This document shows, in pieces, positions 22,813 to 34,203 of a stretch of 64,000 nucleotides of DNA (within the stretch, counting starts at the first letter, position 1; each line of letters begins with the position of its first letter). The notes below the pieces were generated by a model, which saw only the letters and a list, made by a program, of their open reading frames with translations, did not search any database and was not told where the DNA came from. Made by a program: the position numbers and the translations under genes. Origin of the DNA: Dasyornis broadbenti (lineage: Eukaryota; Chordata; Aves; Passeriformes; Dasyornithidae); assembly GCA_013397935.1 (NCBI GenBank), contig VZRN01001305.1:1655097-1719096 (forward strand), read 5' to 3'.

Positions 22813-24399
22813 CTTGGTGTTTGCTTTTTCAATAATAATCCTTATTTTCTAATGTACCCGCTGCATAGATTTATAGGCAAGTTTGTGGATTTACTTTAGT
22901 TTCCATGCTGAATTAGATTGAATCTTCCTGGACTGTAGCCAAAAGACACCTGCAAACATTTTTACTATCTGGACTTCTTAGTCCCTCTGTTGTTGTGACA
23001 GTTTGTCTCCTATGGTATCCAGATTTTTTTCACTTGTGATGATAAAGAGCTTCAGCTCCAGCTCAGTTTCCAGCTGGTTCCTCTTGTCAGGTTCATGACA
23101 TAGGCAATGCACTTAACCCAGTTATTCATCTATTACATTTGAAAACAGTTTTGCTGACTGAAATAACAGCAATGCTTCAAGCCTCAGTTAGGCTGCTGTG
23201 TTGTATTGTTTCTGCTAATCAGGCTGATTCCTAGCAATGTCTCTTGGGCGAGCCTCACCATGTCTTTTATCTTTTGTATTAAATCTAGGATGTGGTGTGA
23301 TGTCCAGGACAGCTTGTTATAGCTGGACTTTATTGGGTTTAAGATGCCTCTGTCTTGGTGGTTAGAGAGAAATGTGACCAGAGAGGAGCATGTAGATTTG
23401 GTAGCAATCCCCATAGTTAAATAAGCCCGACAGCAGCTGCTGGTCTAGGGTTTTCTGACACGGCTGATGAATTTTTTCGGCATCTGCTATTGAGTCTCGC
23501 TTAATCATTGGACCAGGTCATATGTTTGAAATGGTAAACTAGAGCTTTCAGTAACTTGAACCATGTAAACTATAAAGTTCATGCCTGGGTTTTGTTGTGA
23601 AACTTGCCCCTTCATTGTCTGGCTTTCTTCTTGGATATTGCTAAGTGGAAAAATTGCTTCTGTCAGCTATTACCTTGGTATTTATGAGATATAGGGCTTC
23701 AGTGAAATGGGAGAAGCTATTTATTATTGTACTGAGTCTGATATTCTGCTAAGTTCTTCTTGAACAGACTAATTGTATCCATATTCATTTTCTCAAAGGG
23801 AATGAGAATTATATATGGGATTAGAAGGATTCAGGGAAATTTTCTAAACCCAGCCATTGTCAATTGAGACTGTACAGGGAGAAGCTCTGTATGTTCATGT
23901 AAAATGTTATACTGTTGAAGTAACTGGGGCTTGTTTAGTCTCCTGGCCTCACTGGTGTAGATGTGGTAGTATTCCATGTGTTCTTGTGATTGCTGGGATT
24001 TGAAAAGAATGGTCTCTTGGATCCTATTTTGGCTATGAGCAAGAAAGCAAAAGCTAAGGACTTTTCCATTCATCTTTATTGTTCTAAAATTTCTACTGGA
24101 AGGTCCTAGAAGATTTATACTCTGATAAGGTTATTTTTTTCTTCATTCTATCTGAGACCTTATTCTGGTATCAACAGGTTTAGAATCTTGTCCCTGGCAA
24201 TTACATCACTAGCTTCTGGCCTGTTATGACTGAAGAGGTTTTTTCTCTTGTGTTTATAAGCATATGCAGGATTAATGTCAGATGGGATCGGGGAAAATAT
24301 TGCACTGGGAGGGACTTCTGAAAGTTTCTTGTCATGGAACCCGTCTCCAAATAATTGTACTAAACACAGAAGCCTAAAAAGGATGCGTGGATCCATCTT
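22813..24399. other. Non-coding; several medium minus-strand open stretches
   Basis: Minus-strand frames of 76-88 codons occur at 23184-23414, 23831-24073 and 24160-24426. They could be pieces of an old mobile element on the same strand as the CR1 at 24878-25690, but I cannot match them to reverse transcriptase, gag, env or transposase motifs. The last 100 bases before 24400 show weak colinear resemblance, in inverted orientation, to the sequence after 58735. Confidence 0.4.
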
Positions 24400-25502
24400 A
24401 TGATAACAGTAAATGTTAAAAGGCAAAATAAATTAACCCCTATGTGCATGCACACACATCTGCATGTGAAATCATCTAAACTCCTCCCCAAAGTGAGCAA
24501 TTTTGATGATCAAACAAGTTTTCCCTTACCCACATCTTTGCTGCTTGCCCAGCCCTGGTTATAATTAGTTCCTTATGCAAACAGTGCATGAAACTTTGGG
24601 AGGAGGAGGGTCTTGGAAAGGGGTAGTTCCTGGAGAAAATATCAAGAGATAAAGAGAGGTGTCCAGATTCTTGGATGTAGCAGATATTTGCACTGCTGGC
24701 AGAGCTTACAGACCTCTTCTGTCATGAGGATCCATTTGTTTATGCTTGTGCCTGTGTCTGTCACGCACAAACACCTCCCATTCAGAGCAAAAATGTTCGC
24801 AGGTTCCCCTGTCAAAATCTCCCATATTTGCTCACCCTCTTAAAGGCAAACCAACCAACCCAATGCAGACTCAAGGAGGAATGCAGATTGGTAGGGACCC
24901 CTGAAAGTCTCTGCTCAGCCCCCTGCTCAAAGCAGGGCTACCTTGAAAGCTCAATCAAGTGGCACAGGACCTTTTCCCATGAAGTCTTGAGGGTCTCCAG
25001 AGACGGATTTTCTGCAGCCTCTGTTGCAACAGCCTGACTCAGGGCTTATCCACCCTCTTTGGGAAACTTTTCTTTCCCAATTCCCAGACAATTCTGCCCT
25101 TGCTCCAACTTGTTGGCTCCTGTCCTCTTCCTCTGTGCACCTCTGAGAAGAGTCTGTCATCTCTGTGGTTCCTGGCAGGTATTTGAAGGGAAAAATTCCA
25201 TCCCCTCAGCCTGCTCTTTTCTATGCTGCGCTACCTTTGTGGCCCAGCTCTGGATATTCTCCAGGCTATCAAGATTGGTCTTGTTCAGGTCAACCCACCA
25301 TCTGGCAGTGTCCTTCTGAGTGACAGAGAGGGACCAGTGCCAGGAGTCCCTCTGGAGGGCTGAGACCTTCCAGCAGCCATCAGCTCCCTCCAAGCTGGTG
25401 TCACCTGAGAAGCTCCTGAGGGCAGGTCCTTTTGTCCTGTTGATCAGGTTGTTGCTGCAGACATTAAGCAATGGCAGCCCCAGAAATGACTCATGAGGAA
25501 TG
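24400..25502 (-). repeat. Inverted repeat arm A (1,103 bp)
   Basis: This segment is the reverse complement of 57633-58735. Positions add to 83,135 at both ends, so there are no net indels, and by eye I find about five substitutions (about 99.5% identity). The arm contains the 3' part of a CR1 (24878-25502) and about 480 bp of non-CR1 sequence (24400-24877). All open frames here (for example 25157-25471) reappear in arm B and derive from the repeat, not from host genes. Identity stops abruptly at both edges. Confidence 0.95.
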
Positions 25503-25690
25503 GAACTTCTCTTTGCCAGTCAGTTGGACTTTGAACTGTTGGCCAATAGCCTTTGAGCCCAATGGTCACCTTTTCAGACACCTTGGGCACTTCCTTGGCT
25601 CTCATCAACAAAGATGATGGCTGTCATCATCAGAATTCCTGACAGTGTTTCCTCTAAGATCTTTGGTGGTTACCACCTTTTTCTCTGTAG
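24878..25690 (-). mobile_element. CR1 LINE copy spanning the edge of arm A
   Basis: Read on the minus strand, it has CR1 ORF2 text before the arm (AACAGTTCAAAGTCCAACTG, matching the family's segment before the QGSVLGP-coding region). Inside the arm follow TTTCTGGGGCTGCC, GGTGACACCAGCTTGGAGG (the degenerate FADDTKL region, here FSGDTSLEG), GTTGGAGCAAGGG and CTGCTTTGAGCAGGGGGCTG of the 3' end. It is heavily degenerate with no function. Edges are approximate; the part outside the arm (25503-25690) is far more diverged from arm B's CR1 than the part inside. Confidence 0.8.
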
Positions 25691-26652
25691 TGTTTAGATT
25701 TAGTACTATATTCACAGGGGATTTCTGGGAAGAGCTTTCTAAAACACTGGATTCTACTTAGACCAGAATCCTGATTATGGGTTCACCTTGCCAATAAGAT
25801 GATTATGATCAGCTGTTGTCCTTTACTTTGCCTTTCCGATGGCAGATGAAAGAAAATAATAACGTTTATTTAGGAAACTCAACACAATTGTAAAAATGAA
25901 TTGGAGAGATGAATAAACAGAGAAGAAACGAAAATTATGCATCTATTTGATTCCCACTGGCACACTAATTTCCTTTTATAGCACAGAGCTATTTATGAGA
26001 GCGACTTGGACTTACTGTTTCTTAATCATAATCAAGGAGCAGTATTTACCATTCTGCCAGGTTAAGTTCCCTAGTTTTGGAAGACCATATGTCCTTTTGG
26101 CATGGGCAGATATAGCTATTACTTGTCTAAAGGTAAACAGGATCAGTTTACTGTTATACTAGCTCAAGGCTAAACCCTGATGCAGGAGTGAGGTATAATG
26201 GATGAAGTATAATACCTTGCAGTGTTATAATACCTTCCACTGTGTCCCTGACCTCAGGTCCAGTCATGAATTGGTGCAGGTCTCTAAGTACAAGTTAATT
26301 TCAGGAGAACCTGCTTGAGCATGATCCAGGTGTTTATGAGTAGCAGCTGCCACTGTTTACTTTGGATAATGCTTCACTCCATTCTGACTCTGCTGTCTTC
26401 TGTGTGGGAGAAGCTGCCTGGGCCAGTGCCCATGGACCTTGCATGAGACTTATTTTTCCTGTGCAGATTATGAGATGTCCCCTGCCTCAGGAGTCCTGTT
26501 GGTGTTTTGCCATTTGAGAGGCTTTGAATGTTGTGTTTGCTCAGTGACAGCTACCAGTACAGTCCATTGGGTGTATACATAATTTTGTATAAAGCATTTC
26601 AGATGAGGAAAACTGTTTAATCTCTGGAACTGTTGCAGACTTCTGCTTGCTG
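25691..26652. other. Non-coding sequence, no gene seen
   Basis: No gene, splice-bounded exon or repeat family recognised. Confidence 0.6.
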
Positions 26653-26706
26653 CTGTTTGTTTGTTTGTGGGTTTTGTTTTTGTTTTTGTTTTTGTTTTTG
26701 TTTTTA
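26653..26706 (+). repeat. (GTTT)n / (GTTTTT)n simple repeat
   Basis: A few GTTT units are followed by about six GTTTTT units. It encodes a spurious lysine/threonine-rich minus-strand frame. Confidence 0.9.
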
Positions 26707-29700
26707 TTACTGTTGTTGGTTGTTTGACCTGTTTTAACAAGACAATCTGCAGAGAGAATCTTGCTTGATGGCTAATTATTTGTTTGCTAATAATCTTTTA
26801 ATTTTCTTTCATCTGTTAATTCCCTCCTGGTTAAAATTTCAAAGCCTTATCTACTAGGATCTTCTAGAAACCCCACTATCTCTTAATTAGTTTATCTTCA
26901 AATCCCTACAAAACAGCTGTAATCAAACTTCTGTTGAATGTCCTGGTGTTCTGGGGCTTTTTTTAAGTTGAGGTAGATGTATTGATAGTCATTCCTAGAT
27001 CTACTTATGATTTGAAAAGTTAGCTTCAAAACTTATGTGAAATTTACCCTCACAGTTAACTGCAGAGACAAAATAACTTACTGTAGCTTCACTAAGATAT
27101 AATTAAAGGTCTTTTGAAGCCAATGTAACAATTTCACTTGCATTCTATTTAGACTCAACAATGAAGTAATTTCTTTCTATTAAACTTGATGTTTTATTGG
27201 GAGTGGAACCTTTCATACTGGTGTGACTTTGCTAACATTATAGTGCTCTCTCTCTCTTTTTTCCTCATTTACATCTTTATTGAATAGAGTATGCATTTAC
27301 TTAATTGTACTTCATGAATTCCAGTAGTTGCATATCATGCATGGTCATCACTTGTAGGCAGAGCCTTTCCCTAGGGAAATCTAAAGATGCTTTCAAAGAA
27401 ACCCAACCAAAACTGGGGTGCTTTTTTGTGTGCTAGGTTAGTTTAGGTTGATGTTGCTGTCTCAAGCTGTCATACCCAGACACACACTCATGTTGTGGAA
27501 AGCTTTCTTGGTACCAAACATTTTCTTGCTGTATATAGACTTCATTTTCTGCAAATAATCACTGTCTCATCATTCCTATACATATCTGTAAAGAGTTGAG
27601 AGTAATACATCTCTTTTAGAAGCTTAAGGATTAATACAGGCAATTCTATCAGAAATTGCTCTTTATTAAAGATTGATGTGGCTAAGTCCAGGGGAATTAG
27701 AAAAAAAGCAGCTTTCCTTCATAGGAAATGCTAGTATAATTTAAATCTGATTTGGTTTTATAATTTTTTGTTTCTGTTCTGGAATAAACCTTTCTGGGAA
27801 TAAACCACAAGAAAGCTCCCGTCAAGCAAGGTTTTGTTACTACTTTCTTAGCAATTTTCAAAAAAGGGTTATTTAGGCTTTTATACCTTACTTATCACCA
27901 TAGTTTCTCTGAATGCTTTCCAGAGGATGCCAAGTGATGTGCATAATATCTGACATATGTGGTTTGTTATCTTTCTGATTGTCTTCCCAGAAGGAAAATT
28001 TTAAGTGCAGTATTGTTTACATTTGAAGGACTTTGGGGATAGGAGAGAGTTTGTCTAGCCTTTGATTGAAATCCCTGCTACCCTTCTGACCCTCTGGCAA
28101 TTCTTCCTGAACTAATGGGCAGTCGGTGGCTGCTACCTTTTGCTGTTAATTCTAGCAACAGGCGGGAGGCAATAACATTTCAACATTTATCATGTTCCTT
28201 TAAGGAGCCTTAAATGACAACCGACTTCTCTGTTAACAGGGGAGCAGTAAAAGAAACAGTGAGAAGACAAAAATCCAACTTTCTGATATTAAATAATTTA
28301 CCGTAAGGAACTTATTCTATATGAACTCGTAGTTTCTACTACATTAACAGTCACATTGTATGACTGATGCAAGACCTGAGTTGTTTCCATTGTATGTGGA
28401 GGGTATATAGTCCCAGGGGAGGAAAACCATGTCTCAGGTGAGCCACTGGCAGAACAAATTCCACATGCAGACATGTTACACTTGCATTGCTCACTCTTTT
28501 TGGTAGCAAAGACAGTTTAACTTACTAGTATCAAGCCCAGGCATTCTAAATGTTTTCTTGCCATTTTAAGATTAAATCATTGTTTTCAGGAATGGTCTGT
28601 CTAGATGCAGGGAGCTGTATCTTTTTGCATGATTAATACTCAGCTATACCTGTTCTGCCATGGCAATGGCATTTCTTGATGATGATAATAATCTCTCTCT
28701 CCCTTCCCACAAAAAACTGTCACCAACATCATGGACTCCACCTTTTAGAAAAGTAGGAACAAAAGTAAGACCCAGACAGAGCAAAGATTAGTAAGCAATT
28801 TCTTATTCTCTTTTTAGATTTTCTTTGGTTATTCATGTACATGCTAGCTTTAAAACCTGTTAATATCCTTACACAGAGCTTGAATCCTTTTGTCTTTCTC
28901 AGTTTTACATTTTTTACTCAAAGCCTCTAGTATTCATTACACTATGCTTTGATGCAGAGCCAGGCTTTGGAGTCCAAGAAGGCCATTTTGCAAACTATTA
29001 AACTAAGAATTAATCTAGTTTTTGTAAAACCACATGCATGTCCCCACTTTTCATTTTGTTTCCAAAATTAGCCTTGCAAATAGAGCATTGGAATTATAAT
29101 TGCTGAGATTTCTTCCTCTGCACCTATTCCGAAGGTTGAAGATGAATCATTGTCTTTCCTGGAGTAATTTGGGGCCTGGCAAACCTAGTGATTCAAAGTG
29201 AAGCCTTCATAGACATTACCAGTGTTTTTTAAGCCCTGTTGTCTGACACAGCTCTGGGTTGTTTTCTAAGAAGGTTGCGCTGCTTAACTGGTCTTGAATT
29301 GTGACAGCTGACAGGACTTATGGCCTAACTAGAAGTACTGATCATGGGGTGGAGTCTAGTAGTGAAAAGGGGAGGAAGGGAGAAGATGAATCCGATGAAC
29401 AAGAAGAGATTGCATTTTCTGTAGGTAGAGGTGCTGAGAGATGCTGCATGGGAATCAGGGATTAGAGAGCACAGAGTAGGCATGGAGTTCTAAAGTCAGG
29501 TGAAAGAAGGTGAATTTATGAAGAGTAAGGAGGTGGTTATAGGATGGCAGTATTAGTCAGAAAAGGGAAGAAGAAATAGTTTGCACAATAAGGAGGAGGA
29601 AAATAGAGGTGACGGTCTCAGGTATAGGTAGCATGTGATGCTAAAACGTGGAAATAAGTTAAATGCTAAATCTGCCTTCCAGTTATTAGTTTATTAGAGA

Positions 29701-29876
29701 AAGAGAATTGAGATTAATTCCTGCTATAAGCATGAAAGTGTTTTTGTAATTGCAGCAGTGTATATGTGGATCTGGGTTTATTTTGTTGGTGGGGTTGTTT
29801 GTTTAATCTCATTAATATTCTAGGAAGGTCATTCTGGTGATGTGCTTCTATATGAAACTCCCTTCAATCTTTACAG

Positions 29877-29941
29877 GTGTCTTCTATCATGAGATTCTCT
29901 GGAAGGACCTGAGGGACTGAGTAGATAATCTATTAATTCAG
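29877..29941 (+). other. Splice-bounded non-coding exon candidate
   Basis: An excellent acceptor (CTCCCTTCAATCTTTACAG) and the donor TTCAG|GTAAAC bracket 65 nt with stops in every frame. It could be a lncRNA exon, or chance. Confidence 0.2.
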
Positions 29942-30264
29942 GTAAACATTTACTATGTTTTCCTTTTCAAAGAATGAGAGAGTAGTTTTGGTCCCAACAC
30001 ATCCTTTCTGGATTTATTTCACACACACGCTATTGTGAAAAGTCCTAATTTATTCATCTCATGGTTGAATTTTATGTCCTTTCTATTAAAGTTATTCTAC
30101 AAGTGATGCAGTCCACTGGATTAAGGGATTGAGAGTGCTGAATAGGATTTGTTACAACATACTGTCAGAAAGGAAGAATTTCTTGATTTAAATCTGATAA
30201 TCAGATAAGCTCTAACAAAATAGTCCTAGGTGCCTCTTTTTAGTACTGTATGCTTATCACTTAC

Positions 30265-30354
30265 CTGGCTGTGTGCATGTAGAGCTCTTCTGAAAACAAT
30301 ACTTTTTTCTTTAAGGGTTTCATCTGACACTGATTTGTACCAAGAAGTACCCTA
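30265..30354 (-). other. Splice-bounded 90-nt exon candidate
   Basis: On the minus strand an acceptor (ACGATATCAATTGTCAG, preceded by a C/T-rich tract) and a near-perfect donor GCCAG|GTAAGT bracket 90 nt, open in phase 2 at both ends (segments VLLGTNQCQMKPLKKK and SEELYMHTA). It does not connect in phase to the left-end exon candidates without further unknown exons. An inner acceptor (TATTGTTTTCAG) would give a 25-nt exon instead. Confidence 0.22.
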
Positions 30355-30446
30355 CTGACAATTGATATCGTGCAGAAGGTTGACAGACTGGGTTTTAAAT
30401 TAAGATGAGAACAAGAAGGGATTGCAGAAAAGAAAGAAGAACTATT

Positions 30447-30462
30447 AAAAAAAAAAAAAAAA
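30447..30462 (+). repeat. A16 homopolymer
   Basis: Sixteen consecutive A; no clear target duplication or retrocopy beside it. Confidence 0.9.
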
Positions 30463-33458
30463 GGCAAGAACTAGAAGTTAAGATCACACAGTCATTTGGG
30501 ATTTCAGTCACCATGAATTACAAAATGTTCTTTTATTCATACTGTTTTAATTGGAGTGTTAAACAGTTTAACGAGAACAGTTCATGCATAAGTCTTTTTA
30601 AAGAAATTAATTTTGAAAGGACATATAATGAAAGAGCTTGTAATGAGAATGCAAAAGAAACTTTATGAATATGGGTCTATGGGAAGTATTGTGAGACATG
30701 TAAGTTACCATCACACTGTCTAGGCAGTGGATTTTCCGTTTTTTCTTTTAACTTTCTTGTATTATGTATCCTTCTTGGACATCATCTTTCAGCTTTCTAT
30801 GTACAATTTCAGACTTTGGTTCCTGGATCCAACTGTGCTGGTTTCCTACCATAGAAAGATGTTTTCAGATCAGTAAATTAATTTCTGGTATTTGTATCCT
30901 AATAGATACTAGTATGCAACTTTTATATATTACTGCCACTTAGTATCACAAGGACTTAACACATCAGCCCTGAGGCTAGGAATTCTTCTATATGCCAGCA
31001 GTTGTGGGAATCATTGCTCATTTTTTCACTGTGCTGTATGCCAGCAATACTAACTTAATTCACCTGGGTGGGGTTTTTTACTAGGAATGCTGTTTCTTGC
31101 ATGTCAATACAATTTGCAAATTAAAATCCCTGTTTCAAGCAAACAGAAATAAATCTTGTGCATATTATATCCACTTTTTATTACTTTATCCTTCCTTTCT
31201 GGATTCTGGTTCCATGTTCATGAATTCCAGGTCTTCCTAATGCTTCCATGGACAAATCACCACCTGAAAAGCTCTGTTCTCCATCTGTCTTGTATTTTCA
31301 CAGTTGGCATACTTGGATCATTGCTTGCTTCTTCTTCGCTTAATTATTTGAGGTTCTGAAATATTTCTGATTGTTTATCTCAGGGGAGTTGATGCCAACA
31401 CATGATAGAATGGCACTGCAGAAGAGCTTTTGCAAAGGGAAGGTCTTGTGTTTCCCTTGGTGAATGACCTCTGATTTCTGTAGCCAAGGGAGTTCTGCAG
31501 TTGAAGACTACATTGAGTGTCCTACCCCTAAACCAATTAGCTCTACCTTACATTTAGTGGTTCCAGCTGCCTGGGGATCTTTACACCTAAATGCCTGTGC
31601 TGTTTCACCTAAAAAACCCCAAACACAAAGCAACTCTGCAAAAGTTTATCTGAGCAGACCAGAGAACTCTGTTCAGAACATGGTCAGACACAGGCAGATT
31701 AATCTCTGGTGTAATTTGACTGACTCAGCTGGAGTTATAACAGAGGTTAATTTAAGTATATTTTGCTTCCTTTAAAAAGCAATATGAGGAGAGAAAAGAG
31801 CCCACAAAGAGCTTCACAAATAGTTAGGTTCAAAAATTGGCCTAGATCTACACAACTAAAGTATCAGGGAGATGAGGGAATGGGGCATTAGGTAAGAATA
31901 TTAACTGCACGTTTTCTTTGCATTGAGATCATTTTACAAGTATGACCTTAAAAAATCTGACTCTTATTAACATTTGTATAATTTTCCTTCCTTCTGGCCT
32001 AAACACAGGATCTTTGACTATTTGTAATTTTATGCTACCACGTATGGTTAATATTTGAAAATACCTAGTTGTTTAATGCTGACTAGTATGTATTCTCAGC
32101 TACCATGCTTTTAGCAAGAAAAATATATGCGAGTGCAAAACATACAGAACATTTTACAAGAGCTTGAATTAATGGACATGATTTCACAGAGGCCTTTTTC
32201 GTTTCCTTAGATGCTTTACTATACTAATCTGAAAAGAAGACTGTAAGTGCAGCTTCTACTACCCTGAGTGATCAATGTAGCAGTTTTTTCTTAAGATGCT
32301 GACCCTGATACTAGTGAAGAAACAAACTTAAATAATGCAAGACCCTGCTGCTAATATAGCTTTTTCCTTGTATAAATTTCATCAAATGTGTTATATATTC
32401 TTGTGCTGGATAAATTGGTGGAGGACTTGAGTTCTGAAACAGTGTTATAAACTGTCCAGCTTAGACCAGTAAACATTCTCATTCCACACAACAGAGTGTG
32501 ATTTCTATGATCTGTTTAGGGCATTCCAAGCTCACACAGGCACTGAGAGATGGTGGTCTTCTGCTCCCTTACCTGTACTGGTAATAGCACCTAGGGTCAG
32601 GGAGCTCATTTCATCAAAAGCTAATGGATTTGTTATTAGTTGGGGTTGGATTTATTTTATTTTCCCCCCCTTCAAAGCTGTTGTTTTTTTCAGTTCAGTT
32701 TTTGAATCTAGATGATGGCATAAACATATTGTTGCCAGTGATAAGGAGGCAGTGGGATCATGCAGGCAGGGAAAGTGAAGGCTCATCTTTTCAGCAGCAG
32801 CATTACTGTGGTTAATTTTTCATATTTTTTGATGCTGTACATTAAATTATACCAAAACAGATATTCTACATATCTGCCTAATGCAACATATAAAGGCAGG
32901 AGTACCATTATTTTAACATTTGTCACAAACTTTACTACACACAGATCAGATCTTAACTGACATTTCATTAATTTGTACAGCTGTTATATATCTTGCGTGT
33001 CTGTGATGTATAGTTAGAAAAAAATCTATTTACTTTACATATTTCAAGGCATTAAAATCAATACACCATATTCTGTACTCAAATGACTATAAGAAGTGAC
33101 ATTGATGCTTTTTGTTCTGTCTACAAGTACATAAACCATTTTTAGAAACTTGGGGGTTTTTTACAGAGGATAATATATGGTGTGTAGGGAGATGTAATGA
33201 CAGTTTCATCAGGAGACTTGGTAGTCTCAGGGTTATTTAGCCACCAAAGCCCTAGGAAGGAATTAATTTTGTGCAACTTTCAGTAGGCCATTTTGTTGTT
33301 TCCCTGCGCCTTTGTAAATAGATTTGAGATGTTTCAAGTTCCAAGACATTTGATAAAAATTTGCTAGTACATGCTAAAAAATATTGTAATGATTTTGTAC
33401 AAAATCCTGCACACTATTGAAAAAGCAAAACTTGGAGACATTTGAGACTGGCCTTCTG

Positions 33459-34203
33459 AATAATAGAATTTTTAAGGTTGGAAAAGACCTCTAAGATCAT
33501 CAAGTCCAACCATTAATCTGGCACCACAGTGTTCACGAACAAACTGTGTCCCCAAGTGCCACATCCACACGCTCTTTGTAACAGTTGCTGGGATGGTGCA
33601 ACTTCCCTGGGCGTCCTGTTTCAAAGCCTGACTACCCTTTCAGTGAAGAAATTTCTTCCTAATGTCCAACATAAACTTCCCCTAGCACAGCTTGAGGCCA
33701 TTTCCTCTCATCCTGTCACTGGGTACCTGAGAGAAGAGGCTGACTCTAACCTGGCTCCAAACTCCTTTCAGGTGATTGTAGAGAGCAATTAGGTCATCCC
33801 TGAGCCACTTCTTCTCCAAGCTAAACACCCCTAAGATTTCTCAGCCACTCCTCTTAATACTTGAACTCCAGACCCTTCACCAGCTCCATTGTTCTTCTCA
33901 GGACACGTTCCAGCACCTCAGTGTCCTCTTTAAAGTGAGGGGCCCAGAACTGTACAGAGGATTTGAGGTGCAGCCTCTGCAGTGATGAGTACAAAGGGAC
34001 AATCATTTGTCCAGTCCTGCTGACCACACTTCCTGATACAAACCAGAATGCTTGGGGTTGTTGTGACCCAAGGGCAGGACCTGGCACTTCACCTTGTAGA
34101 ACCTCATACAACTGGCCTTGGATCATCGATCCAGTCTGTCCGGATTCATTTGCAGAGCCTTTTTACCTTCTAGCAAATCAACACTTCCACCCAGTACTGT
34201 GAA
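33459..34203 (-). mobile_element. CR1 LINE fragment, about 745 bp, minus strand
   Basis: The longest uninterrupted CR1 3' fragment. The plus strand runs from the complement of the 3' terminus (AATAGAATTTTTAAGGTTGG, AAGATCATCAAGTCCAACC) through TCTTCTCCAAGCTAAACACC to the ORF2 C-terminal region. The minus-strand frame at 33854-34126 reads SSVQFWAPHFKEDTEVLERV, which matches the conserved CR1 RT C-terminal segment (VQFWAPQYK...ELLERVQRR). It is 5'-truncated at about 34203 within ORF2 and broken by frameshifts and stops, so it is inactive. Confidence 0.95.

Larger units (their letters stand above)
26707..33458. other. Long non-coding stretch with weak exon-like signals
   Basis: No gene is supported. 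Splice-bounded candidates are a plus-strand non-coding exon at 29877-29941, a minus-strand 90-nt exon at 30265-30354 and an 18-nt minus-strand microexon at 32573-32590 (acceptor CTCCCTGACCCTAG, donor ACAG|GTAAGG). An A16 run lies at 30447-30462. No transposon recognised. Confidence 0.5.

Noticed and set aside
25157..25471. Frames shared by both inverted arms (for example 25157-25471 and 57595-58002) as host genes
   Set aside because: They are degenerate CR1 sequence and its flank, duplicated with the arms; CR1 catalytic residues are lost.
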